The position numbers and the translations under genes are program-made. DNA of 64,000 nt, from assembly GCF_900183385.1 (NCBI RefSeq), contig NZ_FXUT01000010.1:111480-175479 (forward strand). Direction: 5' to 3'. Below the pieces are notes generated by a model. That model was not told the origin of the DNA, ran no database searches, and saw only the letters and a program-made list of their open reading frames with translations. This DNA is from Listeria costaricensis. Its GTDB lineage: Bacteria; Bacillota; Bacilli; Lactobacillales; Listeriaceae. Positions within the stretch are counted from its first letter, which is position 1. Every line of letters starts with the position of its first letter. This document shows positions 16,537 to 24,310 of the stretch, piece by piece.

Positions 16537-17724
16537 TTATTTTTCCTGTTCTTTTAAACGGGCTTGGGCTTGTTTGATTGTGGTCAAAGTTTCCGGTTCC
16601 TGAAATAGGCGCAGTGCTGTCACGGCCAAAAGTTTTGCTCCGGTCTGAATGGCCGCATCTCCCGCTTCACTTCTTGCAGCTTCCCGAAACGCATCTGTGT
16701 GCGCGACGAGTGATTCAGGCCCGATTTTAATAAACGGATGGATCGTCGGAATTCTCTGGCTCACATTCCCAGCATCCGTCGAGCCAACCCCCGCCCCGTC
16801 CTTCTCACACGCCACATCAAGCTCTGCTGCCACCTGATAAAAAAGATCATTAAAGGGTTGATTGACCCACACATTGTCAACGCCTCTTTGAATGCGGCTG
16901 ATTTTGACAGTTGTTCCTGTCTGACAGGCCGCACCTTCCGCAATCCGACCCACACGTTCTGTTAACTGGTCCAGATTCTTCCGTTTTAAGGCACGGGTGA
17001 AAAATCGAGCTTTTGTATACGCTGGAATAATATTGGGCGCCTGTCCGCCGTCCAAAATAATGCCGTGGATCTGCTCGCCAGGTGCCAGCTGTTGTCTGAA
17101 AGCATTGATTCCGTTATAAAATTGGATCATGGCATCCAGCGCATTGATGCCCGCTTCTGGATTCGTAGAGGCATGCGCCGCCTGACCAAAGAATTCAAAA
17201 TCAAGTACATCAACGGCAGGTGCTGGGACAGTGAGGTGCGTCTGGCCGTTTGGATGCAGCATCATGGCCGCGTCTATCTCCTCGAATAAACCGGCCGCAC
17301 TGTAGCTCGCCTTGGCACTGCCATTCGGACCGCCTTCTTCCGCCGGAGTCCCAAATACAAAAATCGTCCCGTCAAGCGTTTCCTGCATCGTGCTCAAACT
17401 AACGGCCGCGAGAACACTTGTCGTGCCGATGATATTATGACCACAAGCATGCCCCAGGCCGGGCAGTGCATCATACTCTGCCAAAAAAGCAATATGCGGT
17501 CCCGGTCGCCCACTTTCTTTCCGCGCGATAAAGCCTGTCGGATGCCCAGCAATCGCTTTTTCAATTTCAAAGCCTGCCTCTTCTAACAAGTCGCACAATG
17601 TCTCTGAAGCAAAAAATTCCTCATTGCCAATTTCTGGTTTGCTATGGATCGCGTGACTGGCGGCCACATAGTCTGGATGACGGCGTTCAATCTCTGCTAA
17701 AAGCCGCTCTTGTCCTTCCTTCAT
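16537..17724 (-). CDS. M20 family amidohydrolase/peptidase
   Basis: A cytoplasmic zinc-type hydrolase of 395 residues. Family motifs: FLAEYDALPGLGHACGHN with metal ligands, the catalytic EEGG region (GTPAEEGGPNG), and a dimerisation domain at about 180-295. It belongs to the branch that contains AbgB and Xaa-Arg or acyl-amino-acid hydrolases (M20D-like); the substrate cannot be assigned. In the remembered L. monocytogenes order a ComEC-like gene occupies this neighbourhood, so this gene may be a species-specific replacement. Confidence 0.87.
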   Translation of the reverse strand: MKEGQERLLAEIERRHPDYVAASHAIHSKPEIGNEEFFASETLCDLLEEAGFEIEKAIAGHPTGFIARKESGRPGPHIAFLAEYDALPGLGHACGHNIIGTTSVLAAVSLSTMQETLDGTIFVFGTPAEEGGPNGSAKASYSAAGLFEEIDAAMMLHPNGQTHLTVPAPAVDVLDFEFFGQAAHASTNPEAGINALDAMIQFYNGINAFRQQLAPGEQIHGIILDGGQAPNIIPAYTKARFFTRALKRKNLDQLTERVGRIAEGAACQTGTTVKISRIQRGVDNVWVNQPFNDLFYQVAAELDVACEKDGAGVGSTDAGNVSQRIPTIHPFIKIGPESLVAHTDAFREAARSEAGDAAIQTGAKLLAVTALRLFQEPETLTTIKQAQARLKEQEK

Positions 17725-18031
17725 CCTGCTTCACCGTCCTTTCAGTTCTTTCGTTGTATTTCCGCGTTCATCGCGTGCGGCCAGATGGATACTGGTCGCT
17801 TTTTTAGCCTGAAATGATCATCCTAATCGCGTGACCAGCAGGCTTATTTTCGGCATGATTTCTACAGCCGTTCTTAATCAGGATACCAAAGCTGCCACAA
17901 AAGGTAAACAAGCAGGCGTTTACTTGGTGAGAGGTGGTGACAGTTTGGCTGACCGTTTTTTCGTTTTGCCGCTTGGACGCTCTTTCACAAAAAAACAAGC
18001 CGCACATGAATCGTACAGCTTGCCTGTTCCT
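17725..18031. other. 307-bp region without a convincing gene
   Basis: It holds the promoter side of the M20 gene and the terminator of the HesB-like gene (minus strand CAAGC/GCTTG with TTTTTTT, about 17990-18025). A plus-strand GTG frame from 17831 reads through but overlaps the terminator and the neighbouring gene and resembles nothing I know. Confidence 0.5.
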
Positions 18032-18334
18032 TTATTTGACCGCTTCAGAATAGGAAAATTTAACTTCTTCTGTTTCAGGATCATAGTCGATTTGCCAGTC
18101 ATGTTCTTTAAAGTACCAGTAGTCGTGCTCCTCTACAAAAATCAGCAGGTTCTCTTCTTCATCAGAGACGGCGATTTCTGTTGGCACTTCAGCAGCCAGA
18201 CCAATTGAAAAACCGGGATGTAAGGAACTATTGGAGCCGCCATATTTCGCGAATAAACGAATGCCATTATCACCAGACACATCAAACTCGTCCTTGAACC
18301 ATTTTTGCGCATTCTCTGTTACATCAATTTTCAT
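18032..18334 (-). CDS. HesB/YneR-like family protein
   Basis: A 100-residue acidic protein of the HesB-like YneR family (lmo0944 by position). The fold signature is visible (NAQKWFKDEF, GIRLFAKYGG, GFSIGLAAE, HDYWYF), but the three cysteines used by IscA/HesB for iron-sulfur binding are absent, so a scaffold role is unlikely and function is unknown. The ATG at 18334 lies 8 bases after GAGGAG. Confidence 0.8.
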   Translation of the reverse strand: MKIDVTENAQKWFKDEFDVSGDNGIRLFAKYGGSNSSLHPGFSIGLAAEVPTEIAVSDEEENLLIFVEEHDYWYFKEHDWQIDYDPETEEVKFSYSEAVK

Positions 18335-18551
18335 CCTTCTCACTCCTCATTCCTTTGCTTCACTATTGTCAGGATAGCAGATAATCCGCCTGAAAGCATT
18401 CATTCTGCTTGATACGTATGCTTATTATAACCGTTTTTCCGATCGATAAAACCTTTTATTGTTATAAAACAGTTTATTTTCTGTTTATTTATCCTATAAC
18501 AACTCAAAAAAGCACCAGTCAGCTTTGACTGGCGCTTTTCATAAGATCCGT

Positions 18552-19022
18552 TTATTCTAATGGACCTCTTCCAAGATATGCTTTGAACATCCAAATGTGT
18601 TTGTCAATGCTGGTTTTAAAGCCAATCAGCATATCATTAGTTACATCGTCTCCTTCTTTATCAGAAAGATCGATCCCTTGTTTATATTCATCACGTAATA
18701 ATTCTAATGTCGCTACTAAATCTTCCATTAAGTCTTCCATGGATTTAGGTTTTGTGTAAGGAGCTTCTTCAATACTCGTGTTTTCCAAGAACTCTTTTAA
18801 AGTGGAGAATGGGCTGCCGCCAATGGCAAGGAGACGTTCTGCTACCTCATCCATTTGTTCGCCGAATTCGCTGTAAAGCTCATCCATTTTTTCATGCAAA
18901 GTAAAGAAATTTTTGCCGCGCATATACCAGTGGATTTGGTGAATTTTAACGGTAAATACATTCAAATTGGCTACCTGATGATTTAAAAATTCCTTTGTGT
19001 CGACAGAGTTAATAGTTTTCAT
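18552..19022 (-). CDS. fri: Dps-family ferritin-like iron-storage protein Fri
   Basis: It oxidises and stores iron in a 12-subunit shell, protecting the cell from peroxide. The 156-residue protein keeps the inter-subunit ferroxidase ligands at the exact family spacing: H31, H43, D58 and E62. In Listeria this protein (Fri/Flp) is needed for peroxide and cold-shock survival. The start follows AGGAGG. The promoter -10 lies inside a PerR-type box, with a second Fur-like box below it, matching the known dual metal control of Listeria fri. Confidence 0.97.
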   Translation of the reverse strand: MKTINSVDTKEFLNHQVANLNVFTVKIHQIHWYMRGKNFFTLHEKMDELYSEFGEQMDEVAERLLAIGGSPFSTLKEFLENTSIEEAPYTKPKSMEDLMEDLVATLELLRDEYKQGIDLSDKEGDDVTNDMLIGFKTSIDKHIWMFKAYLGRGPLE

Positions 19023-19045
19023 AATTGATGATCTCCTCCTAATTT

Positions 19046-19097
19046 GTAATCATTATCAACTAATAATAATTATAATATACTTCCAACCATTTGTCCA
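19046..19097 (-). promoter_or_regulatory. fri promoter with PerR box and Fur-like box
   Basis: On the minus strand TGGACA (19092-19097), a 17-base spacer and TATAAT (19069-19074). TTATAATTATTATTA (19061-19075) differs from the PerR consensus TTATAATNATTATAA at one position and covers the -10. Downstream TGATAATGATTACA (about 19045-19058) resembles the Fur consensus TGATAATNATTATCA. Confidence 0.8.
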
Positions 19098-19236
19098 GTG
19101 TTGAAAGCTTCACAAAGAATATTTACCACTTATTTTTTATTTTAAACGCTTTTTCTGCTTTCGTCGAGATTTAATCGGTCTTCCTTGCAACAGTTCTCTA
19201 ATCACGGCATAATAAAAGAAGACTGGAGGGAATGGA

Positions 19237-19959
19237 ATGAAGTGGTTGACCAACCAAAAAAAGCCTATAACAGAAAAAGAGATTGCAGGTTTGTCCGGAC
19301 TTGCTGCCCAGCTTCCGTCCTCTTATCTCGAACTATTGCTTCTTCAAAATGGCGGCTATCCTTCGCTGAATGCTTTCCCAACAACAGAGCCGACTTCCTA
19401 TGGCATGACTCATTTAGAAATTTATCGGATTATGGGTTTAGAGGAGCTAGTTTCTGAGGTAAGCTACGAACGTGAAAATCAGTTAGCCTGGCCCAAACTA
19501 TACTTTTCGGCAGATGGTCCGCGGTTTTTGGCGTTTGATTTTTCGACAGATGAGCCGTCCATCAAGTATATTGATTATGAAACCTTGCAGGTGCTGGGTG
19601 TGGCGGAAAGCTTTGAAGCATTTCTTGAAGGGCTTTACACGGAAACTTTTCCCATTGAAAAGGCAGCAAGCTTTCCTCTAGAAAAACGGATTCAGCTCTT
19701 CTATACACTCTCGGCAGAGCAAAAAGGACAGCTGCTCGAGCATTTGGAGGACATGCCGGAAAAACAGGTTTATTTAGACTTGCTTGCCGATTTGATTCCG
19801 ATAGATTGCCCAAAAGCGCTGGCATTAACGGAAAATCAATTGACTTATTTTCGGCGTTCATTGACTGATCAGGACGCTAAAAAACTTTTTGAAGCCTTTA
19901 AAAGGGCCGAATTAGATAAAAATCAGCTTAAGCGGCTGGAAAAACTTTGGGAGGATTAA
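19237..19959 (+). CDS. SMI1/KNR4 (SUKH) family protein
   Basis: A 240-residue cytoplasmic protein. Residues about 10-130 show the SUKH fold pattern: ITEKEIAGLSGLAAQLPSSYLELLLLQNGG, FSADGPRFLAFDFS, and the final short helix FEAFLEGL. SUKH proteins are often immunity proteins against toxins, but many single-copy Firmicute members have no known role. The C-terminal half is helical and unassigned. It is translationally linked to the phosphatase gene, which begins one base after its stop. Confidence 0.72.
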   Translation: MKWLTNQKKPITEKEIAGLSGLAAQLPSSYLELLLLQNGGYPSLNAFPTTEPTSYGMTHLEIYRIMGLEELVSEVSYERENQLAWPKLYFSADGPRFLAFDFSTDEPSIKYIDYETLQVLGVAESFEAFLEGLYTETFPIEKAASFPLEKRIQLFYTLSAEQKGQLLEHLEDMPEKQVYLDLLADLIPIDCPKALALTENQLTYFRRSLTDQDAKKLFEAFKRAELDKNQLKRLEKLWED

Positions 19960-19960
19960 C

Positions 19961-20431
19961 ATGATTACAGTAGAATTTGTTTGTTTAGGAAATATTTGCC
20001 GTTCACCCATGGCAGAAGGAATTTTTCGTCAACTGGTAGAGGAAGCGGGCTTGACTAAGAAGATTGCAGTTCGCTCAGCTGCAACTGGCAGTTGGAATTT
20101 AGGCAAAGCTCCACATCGCGGAACCCAACAAGTTTTAAAGAAGCACGGTATTGATTATACGGCGATGAAAGCAACTAAGCTGACTCAGGATGAAATTGCA
20201 GATACGGACTATTTGATCGGCATGGATGAGGCGAATCTGGAGGATATTCGCGCTATTGCTGGTTCTCCCTATCTTTCCCAATTAGCCAAATTGATGGATT
20301 TTGTAGAGCATCCTGAAAAAGAGGAAATTCCTGACCCTTACTATACAGGCGATTTTGATGAAACGGAACGCCTTGTGCTTGCTGGTTGCAAGGGACTTCT
20401 TGAAAAAATTAAATCAGACCATCGTTTTTAA
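19961..20431 (+). CDS. Low-molecular-weight protein tyrosine phosphatase
   Basis: A 156-residue cytoplasmic phosphatase. The P-loop CLGNICRSP (nucleophile C8, R14) is near the N-terminus, and the general acid loop is IPDPYYTG late in the protein, as in all low-molecular-weight PTPs. Likely roles are dephosphorylation of tyrosine kinase or arginine targets. It is in one unit with the SUKH gene. Position matches lmo0938. Confidence 0.93.
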   Translation: MITVEFVCLGNICRSPMAEGIFRQLVEEAGLTKKIAVRSAATGSWNLGKAPHRGTQQVLKKHGIDYTAMKATKLTQDEIADTDYLIGMDEANLEDIRAIAGSPYLSQLAKLMDFVEHPEKEEIPDPYYTGDFDETERLVLAGCKGLLEKIKSDHRF

Positions 20432-20434
20432 TAC

Positions 20435-20460
20435 GTTTTAGATGTATCAAAAAGTGGTAT
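20435..20460 (+). promoter_or_regulatory. Candidate SigB promoter of the lmo0937-like gene
   Basis: GTTTTA, a 14-base spacer and TGGTAT match the SigB pattern GTTTWN14GGGWAW closely (one -10 mismatch). It lies 40 bases before the small membrane gene. Confidence 0.5.
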
Positions 20461-20497
20461 AGTCTATCTGACAATCAAAAGGAATGGGGTTTTACTT

Positions 20498-20659
20498 ATG
20501 TTAGGTATTATTTGGGGGATTATTGTTATTCTCCTCGTTATTTGGCTGATCGGTATCATTTTCCATATTGCCGGCGGTTTGATTAATATTCTGCTAGTGA
20601 TCGTTTTGATCCTGGTCATCTGGAATCTAATTCAAATGGCACGTAATCGACGAGGATAA
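20498..20659 (+). CDS. lmo0937-type small membrane protein (53 residues)
   Basis: A very small and extremely hydrophobic protein of two membrane helices (about 3-25 and 27-46), MLGIIWGIIVILLVIWLIG at its start and QMARNRRG at its end. It matches the DUF5670 / lmo0937 family that I recall from Listeria and relatives; function unknown. The reading frame is too short to be found by length filters, but a ribosome site (AAAGGAATGGGG) and a SigB-like promoter precede it and a strong terminator follows, so it is very probably real. Confidence 0.85.
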   Translation: MLGIIWGIIVILLVIWLIGIIFHIAGGLINILLVIVLILVIWNLIQMARNRRG

Positions 20660-20660
20660 C

Positions 20661-20706
20661 AAAAAAAGAGCCTGTGGTGAGTTTTTACCACAGGCTCTTT
20701 TTTTAT
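20661..20706 (+). terminator. Bidirectional terminator, lmo0937-like and nitroreductase genes
   Basis: AAAGAGCCTGTGGT and ACCACAGGCTCTTT form the stem, with A and T runs outside it. Confidence 0.88.
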
Positions 20707-21440
20707 TTTTGAGCTAAATGCTGTTTGCGCAACTGTTCAGCCAGTTCAAGCCGAGTGGGTCGCTTCATTCCTTTGGCGATTTGTTCCGTCCACGTTTCAC
20801 TGCGCATGCCGCCAGTTCGTTTTTCATAATAAGTACGAATCTCTTCATCATATTGCTGGTAGTCTGCCATCGTGCGAACCTGATAGCGGTCCTGATGATA
20901 GATGAGCTTTTCGGGCATTCTTGGTTTGGGTGCCGAAAGCTGTTTGGGATGCCCGATGGTTAAGCCAAAGAGCGGCATGGCATGGTCTGGAATTTCTAAC
21001 AATTCTATGACGCGCTTGATGTCATTTCGAATGCCACCAATAAAACAAATGCCGAGCCCCATCGATTCAGCGGCGACAGCCATATTTTGAGCAGCAAGCG
21101 TGGCATCCACTACGGAGACCAGCCATTTCTCAATGGTGTCGAGCGATTCTGCCGCTACACTCTGAGCCTCTGCTATTTGTTTACTGCGGGCTAAATCACT
21201 GACAAAAACGAAGAACTGCCCTGTCGTGCGGACATAATCGGCACTTCCAGAAATCTCTGCAAGTACTTCCCGCTTTTTAGGATCTGATACACCAATAATC
21301 GAATAGGCTTGAATAAAATTAGAAGTTGAAGCGGACTGTGCGGCTTTAACAAGCAAACGAATTTCTTCCTCTGAAAGCGGCTGATCCGTGAAAGCCCTAA
21401 CGGAATAATGGCTCAAAAGCTGCTCAATCGTATCATTCAT
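20703..21440 (-). CDS. NADPH-dependent flavin oxidoreductase / nitroreductase (NfsA-Frp type)
   Basis: A 245-residue FMN enzyme of the NfsA/Frp/NfrA group that reduces nitro compounds, quinones or free flavin with NADPH. Visible motifs: SHYSVRAFTDQPLSEE, the FMN-binding AQSASTSNFIQAYSII, MGLGICFIGGIRND, and the C-terminal PKPRMP/YHQDRY region typical of this branch. It is followed by trmL and queG upstream on the same strand. Confidence 0.9.
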   Translation of the reverse strand: MNDTIEQLLSHYSVRAFTDQPLSEEEIRLLVKAAQSASTSNFIQAYSIIGVSDPKKREVLAEISGSADYVRTTGQFFVFVSDLARSKQIAEAQSVAAESLDTIEKWLVSVVDATLAAQNMAVAAESMGLGICFIGGIRNDIKRVIELLEIPDHAMPLFGLTIGHPKQLSAPKPRMPEKLIYHQDRYQVRTMADYQQYDEEIRTYYEKRTGGMRSETWTEQIAKGMKRPTRLELAEQLRKQHLAQK

Positions 21441-21454
21441 CTTTTTCCCCCCTC

Positions 21455-21964
21455 TTAGTCATCAAAAATATGGCGCTCATAATGCGGCGCGGTCTCTAAC
21501 TGCGAAAACGCCTGTTGTCTGAGTGCTTCATAGACTAAAATTGCCGCTGTATTGGAAAGGTTGAGCGAGCGAATATTTTCCGTCATTGGAATCCGAAGCG
21601 CTGTGTCCTCGTATTTGCGCAGTAGGTCCTCTGGCAGCCCAGTGGTCTCCCGTCCGAAAATAAAATAATGCGCCTCGTTTGAATCACTAAAATCAACATC
21701 GCTGTAAACATGTCGACCGAATTTTGTAATGCAGTAGTAATGCCCATTCGGATTCTTTTCAAAGAAGTCATCGAGTGAGTCATAATAATGGATTTTCACA
21801 TGATCCCAGTAGTCAAGACCTGCTCGCTTCAACATCTTATCGTCTGTTGAAAAGCCTAGCGGTCGGATTAAATGGAGATCCGTATCGGTTCCTGCACAGG
21901 TTCGGGAAATATTCCCCGTATTGGCAGGGATTTCTGGTTGATAAAGAACAACATGATTGGACAA
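21455..21964 (-). CDS. trmL: tRNA (cytidine/uridine(34)-2'-O)-methyltransferase TrmL
   Basis: It methylates the 2'-OH of the wobble base of tRNA-Leu using S-adenosylmethionine. This is a minimal SPOUT enzyme: LYQPEIPANTGNISRTCAGTD, FIFGRETTGLPEDLL and the trefoil-knot IPMTENIRSLNLSNTAAILVYEALRQ are all family signatures. The TTG at 21964 (then SNHVVLYQP) lies 5 bases after AGGTGA; a GTG at 21973 overlaps the queG stop and is less likely. It is coupled to queG, another wobble-base modification gene. Confidence 0.95.
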   Translation of the reverse strand: MSNHVVLYQPEIPANTGNISRTCAGTDTDLHLIRPLGFSTDDKMLKRAGLDYWDHVKIHYYDSLDDFFEKNPNGHYYCITKFGRHVYSDVDFSDSNEAHYFIFGRETTGLPEDLLRKYEDTALRIPMTENIRSLNLSNTAAILVYEALRQQAFSQLETAPHYERHIFDD

Positions 21965-21969
21965 TAGGT

Positions 21970-23106
21970 TCACCTGGTTTCTATCATTTTTTCTGCACGT
22001 GCGAGTTCTTTCAGCACGTCTGGATCTTTTTCCTGCAATTTTGCCTTCCTAATGGCGTCTGCCGCTTCCTCATTTGCAATCTTGCCGAGCGACCAAGCGG
22101 CGGTTCCACGAATGACAGGGCGCGGATCATTTTTTAAAACCTCACAAAGAATCGGCACTGCGGTTATGTCCCGGTAGCGCCCCAAAATAAGGATTGCATT
22201 TCGCTGAATCGGCTTTTTACCTCGCCATGAACCGGCCATCTGACCGAACTTCGCTTGAAATTCCTTGTTTGAAATCGACAGGAGCGGTTTGAGCTCTGGT
22301 CGCACCAAATCAGGATCAGGCTCCATCTCCGCATGCAGATGATAATCGACACCGCGGTTATAAGGACAGACAACTTGGCAGGTATCACATCCATATAAAC
22401 GATTATGCAGCACATCGCGATATTTTTCATCTAAGAAGCCTTTGGTTTGCGTCAGATAACTGAGACAAATCAGCGGATTCATTTTGCCTTCACCAAGCAG
22501 CGATCCTGTTGGACACGCCTTGACACATTGGTTGCAGCTGCCGCAAAGGTCACCGATTGGCTGATCTGGCTCAAAAGGAAGATTTGTGATCATCTCGCCA
22601 AGGTATACATAGGAACCGTATTCTTTTGTCAGAAGTAATGTGTTTTTGCCGCGAGCGCCGATTCCAGCTCGTTCAGCCACCGCTACATCTGAAAGTTCCC
22701 CCGTATCGACCATCGATTTCATCCGAGCCTCTGGAGCACGCTGCTTAATGAAGGCTTCTAGGAGGGCCAACTTCTCCCGCAAGATCGTGTGATAATCGAT
22801 TCCCCAAGAAGCTCGTGCAAAAACACCACGTCTGGCTGCTTTTTTGCTTGTCGGAGTTTCTTTCAATTTGGAAGGATAGGCTAGTGCGATGGCAATGATC
22901 GACCTCGGCTCCTCAAAAATCAGCTCTGGATACACCCGCTCATCGATATGAGGATGCTCGAAACCTGTCAAAACGTCTGCTTCCTCTGCCTTTTTCAGCC
23001 GGGCTTTTAGAAACAAAAACGGGTCTGCTGTTGTAAAACCGATTTTTTGGATGCCGATTTCTGCCGCATAGGTCTTGATGGCTTCTTTAAGCGCTTGAGG
23101 ATTCAC
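21970..23106 (-). CDS. queG: Epoxyqueuosine reductase
   Basis: It performs the last step of queuosine synthesis on tRNA, reducing epoxyqueuosine at the wobble position; a cobalamin and two [4Fe-4S] cluster enzyme. The 378 residues include the catalytic region (VDTGELSDVAVAERAGIGARGKNT), both cluster motifs (CGSCNQCVKACPTGSL and YGCDTCQVVCPYN), and C-terminal HEAT-like repeats (RGTAAWSLGKI) found in the longer Gram-positive form. It is followed directly by trmL. Confidence 0.96.
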   Translation of the reverse strand: MNPQALKEAIKTYAAEIGIQKIGFTTADPFLFLKARLKKAEEADVLTGFEHPHIDERVYPELIFEEPRSIIAIALAYPSKLKETPTSKKAARRGVFARASWGIDYHTILREKLALLEAFIKQRAPEARMKSMVDTGELSDVAVAERAGIGARGKNTLLLTKEYGSYVYLGEMITNLPFEPDQPIGDLCGSCNQCVKACPTGSLLGEGKMNPLICLSYLTQTKGFLDEKYRDVLHNRLYGCDTCQVVCPYNRGVDYHLHAEMEPDPDLVRPELKPLLSISNKEFQAKFGQMAGSWRGKKPIQRNAILILGRYRDITAVPILCEVLKNDPRPVIRGTAAWSLGKIANEEAADAIRKAKLQEKDPDVLKELARAEKMIETR

Positions 23107-23131
23107 TTTGAAAAACCTCCTTCAAAACAAA

Positions 23132-23175
23132 AATAAACGCAATGCTTCGCTTAAAAAGGTCGAAACACTGCGTTA
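23132..23175 (-). terminator. Terminator of tRNA-Gly
   Basis: AACGCAGTG and CATTGCGTT (one G-U) form the outer stem on the minus strand, then a T-rich tail. It lies 18 bases after the tRNA. Confidence 0.7.
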
Positions 23176-23192
23176 GTAACAATTTTTAAAAG

Positions 23193-23263
23193 AGCGGGTG
23201 AAGGGAATCGAACCCTCGACAACAGCTTGGAAGGCTGTGGTTTTACCACTAAACTACACCCGC
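23193..23263 (-). tRNA. tRNA-Gly (anticodon TCC)
   Basis: On the minus strand the 7-bp acceptor stem GCGGGTG/CACCCGC, a D arm, the anticodon loop CTTCCAA (anticodon TCC, reading GGA), and the T arm with GGTTCGATTCC are all present. The gene is 71 bases with discriminator T. The CCA end is not encoded. It is a single tRNA, not part of a cluster. Confidence 0.96.
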
Positions 23264-23346
23264 ATAATGGTTGGTATCACTTGTCGTAACAACTTTTATA
23301 TCATATCATTTACCTACCATTTTGACAACCCTTTTTTGGAAATTTT

Positions 23347-23976
23347 TTACTGATTTTTGATTTTCCATGCCACTTCTGCATCACTTCCAACCCAAAATTC
23401 TCCATTATTCCGAAACTTCATCATTAAAATTTTTTGATCTACCAGCCAGAAGTCTAAATCATTTTGCTTTGGAAGTGCATAATTTGCCTCCAGCCAAAGC
23501 GGTTCATAGGTTCCTTCAAGACATACTTTTTGATCAGCAAAATAACAAGCAGTCTTTTCTGCCCCGAACAATAGCTCTCGAAGCGTAAACGTTTTAATTA
23601 GATGTGCCAAGCTATGAGGCAATGGGGTGATTTCTTCTGTTGCTCCCATAAAGAGTGCCGGTGCATTGCTGAAAATATGTGGCTCTTTCTGGCAGGCTTC
23701 TACCCAAATATAGAAGCAATCCTGGTTTTCTCCAATCAGACGAAAGCGACCATCTTCTTCTTTTAAATTCTCTGGTTGTACTAAGTAATCCTGCAGACCA
23801 AATCCACCTACCTCTCCCCAGTTGCTGAGAAATTGGTAATACTCGACAATCATTTGTGGGAAACGGTTAGGAAATTTTACCGTGCTACAGAAATCTGTCA
23901 CTCGTGGTTTATTTTTGTACCATTCCTCCATAAATTGCTTGATATCATCTAGTTGGTTCGTATCTCGGAATCGCAC
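23347..23976 (-). CDS. Hypothetical protein, possibly SUKH-like
   Basis: A 209-residue cytoplasmic protein rich in aromatic residues. The stretch FPQMIVEYYQFLSNWGEVGGFGLQDYLV and FRLIGENQDCFYIWVEA resembles SMI1/KNR4-like folds that bind or neutralise other proteins, but the match is by eye and not diagnostic. No signal peptide or membrane segment. It stands alone between tRNA-Gly and a decayed glycosyltransferase, an area of apparent gene turnover. Confidence 0.6.
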   Translation of the reverse strand: MRFRDTNQLDDIKQFMEEWYKNKPRVTDFCSTVKFPNRFPQMIVEYYQFLSNWGEVGGFGLQDYLVQPENLKEEDGRFRLIGENQDCFYIWVEACQKEPHIFSNAPALFMGATEEITPLPHSLAHLIKTFTLRELLFGAEKTACYFADQKVCLEGTYEPLWLEANYALPKQNDLDFWLVDQKILMMKFRNNGEFWVGSDAEVAWKIKNQ

Positions 23977-23999
23977 GATCTGTTCCTCCTATTTGTTAA

Positions 24000-24173
24000 G
24001 TAAAATTTCTTCTATCTATTCATTGTGCTCAGGCAGCGCTTTTTTACGTCAACCACGGTTCCCGGCTGGTCACAACGGCTTATTTCCCAACTCATTTTCG
24101 GTGGTATTTGCTAGGAATTGTCGAAAAGTATATTGCGCGGATTTATGAAGAAGTAAAGAGGCGACCATTTTAA
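24000..24173 (+). pseudogene. C-terminal remnant of a GT2 (CsbB/GtrB-like) glycosyltransferase
   Basis: One plus-strand frame reads about 58 codons with a natural stop and ends in HFRWYLLGIVEKYIARIYEEVKRRPF. This is the hallmark end of polyprenyl-phosphate glycosyltransferases of the CsbB/GtrB/DPM1-like group (LGIIGEYIGRIYEEVKxRP). No start, catalytic DxD domain or ribosome site is present. In the recalled L. monocytogenes order a CsbB-type gene (lmo0933) sits between queG and lplA, exactly here, so this is probably its deleted residue. Confidence 0.65.
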
Positions 24174-24255
24174 ATCATAGAAATTTCCAAGTGTTTTGGA
24201 GCGTGACGAGATGAATATTCTCCGACTTCATGCTGAAAGCCCTTCTTAAATAAAA

Positions 24256-24310
24256 ATCAGGAAAGAGAGGCACTTCAACTGAGGCGCCCTCTTCTTCCCT
24301 GATTTTTTAA
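24256..24310 (-). terminator. Terminator of lplA
   Basis: AAATCAGGGAAGAAGAGG and CCTCTCTTTCCTGATTT form a long stem followed by a T-rich run on the minus strand, beginning at the lplA stop. Confidence 0.85.

Noticed and set aside
17831..18208. Plus-strand open frame beside the HesB-like gene
   Set aside because: It overlaps the terminator and the opposite gene, has no convincing ribosome site and resembles no family I know.
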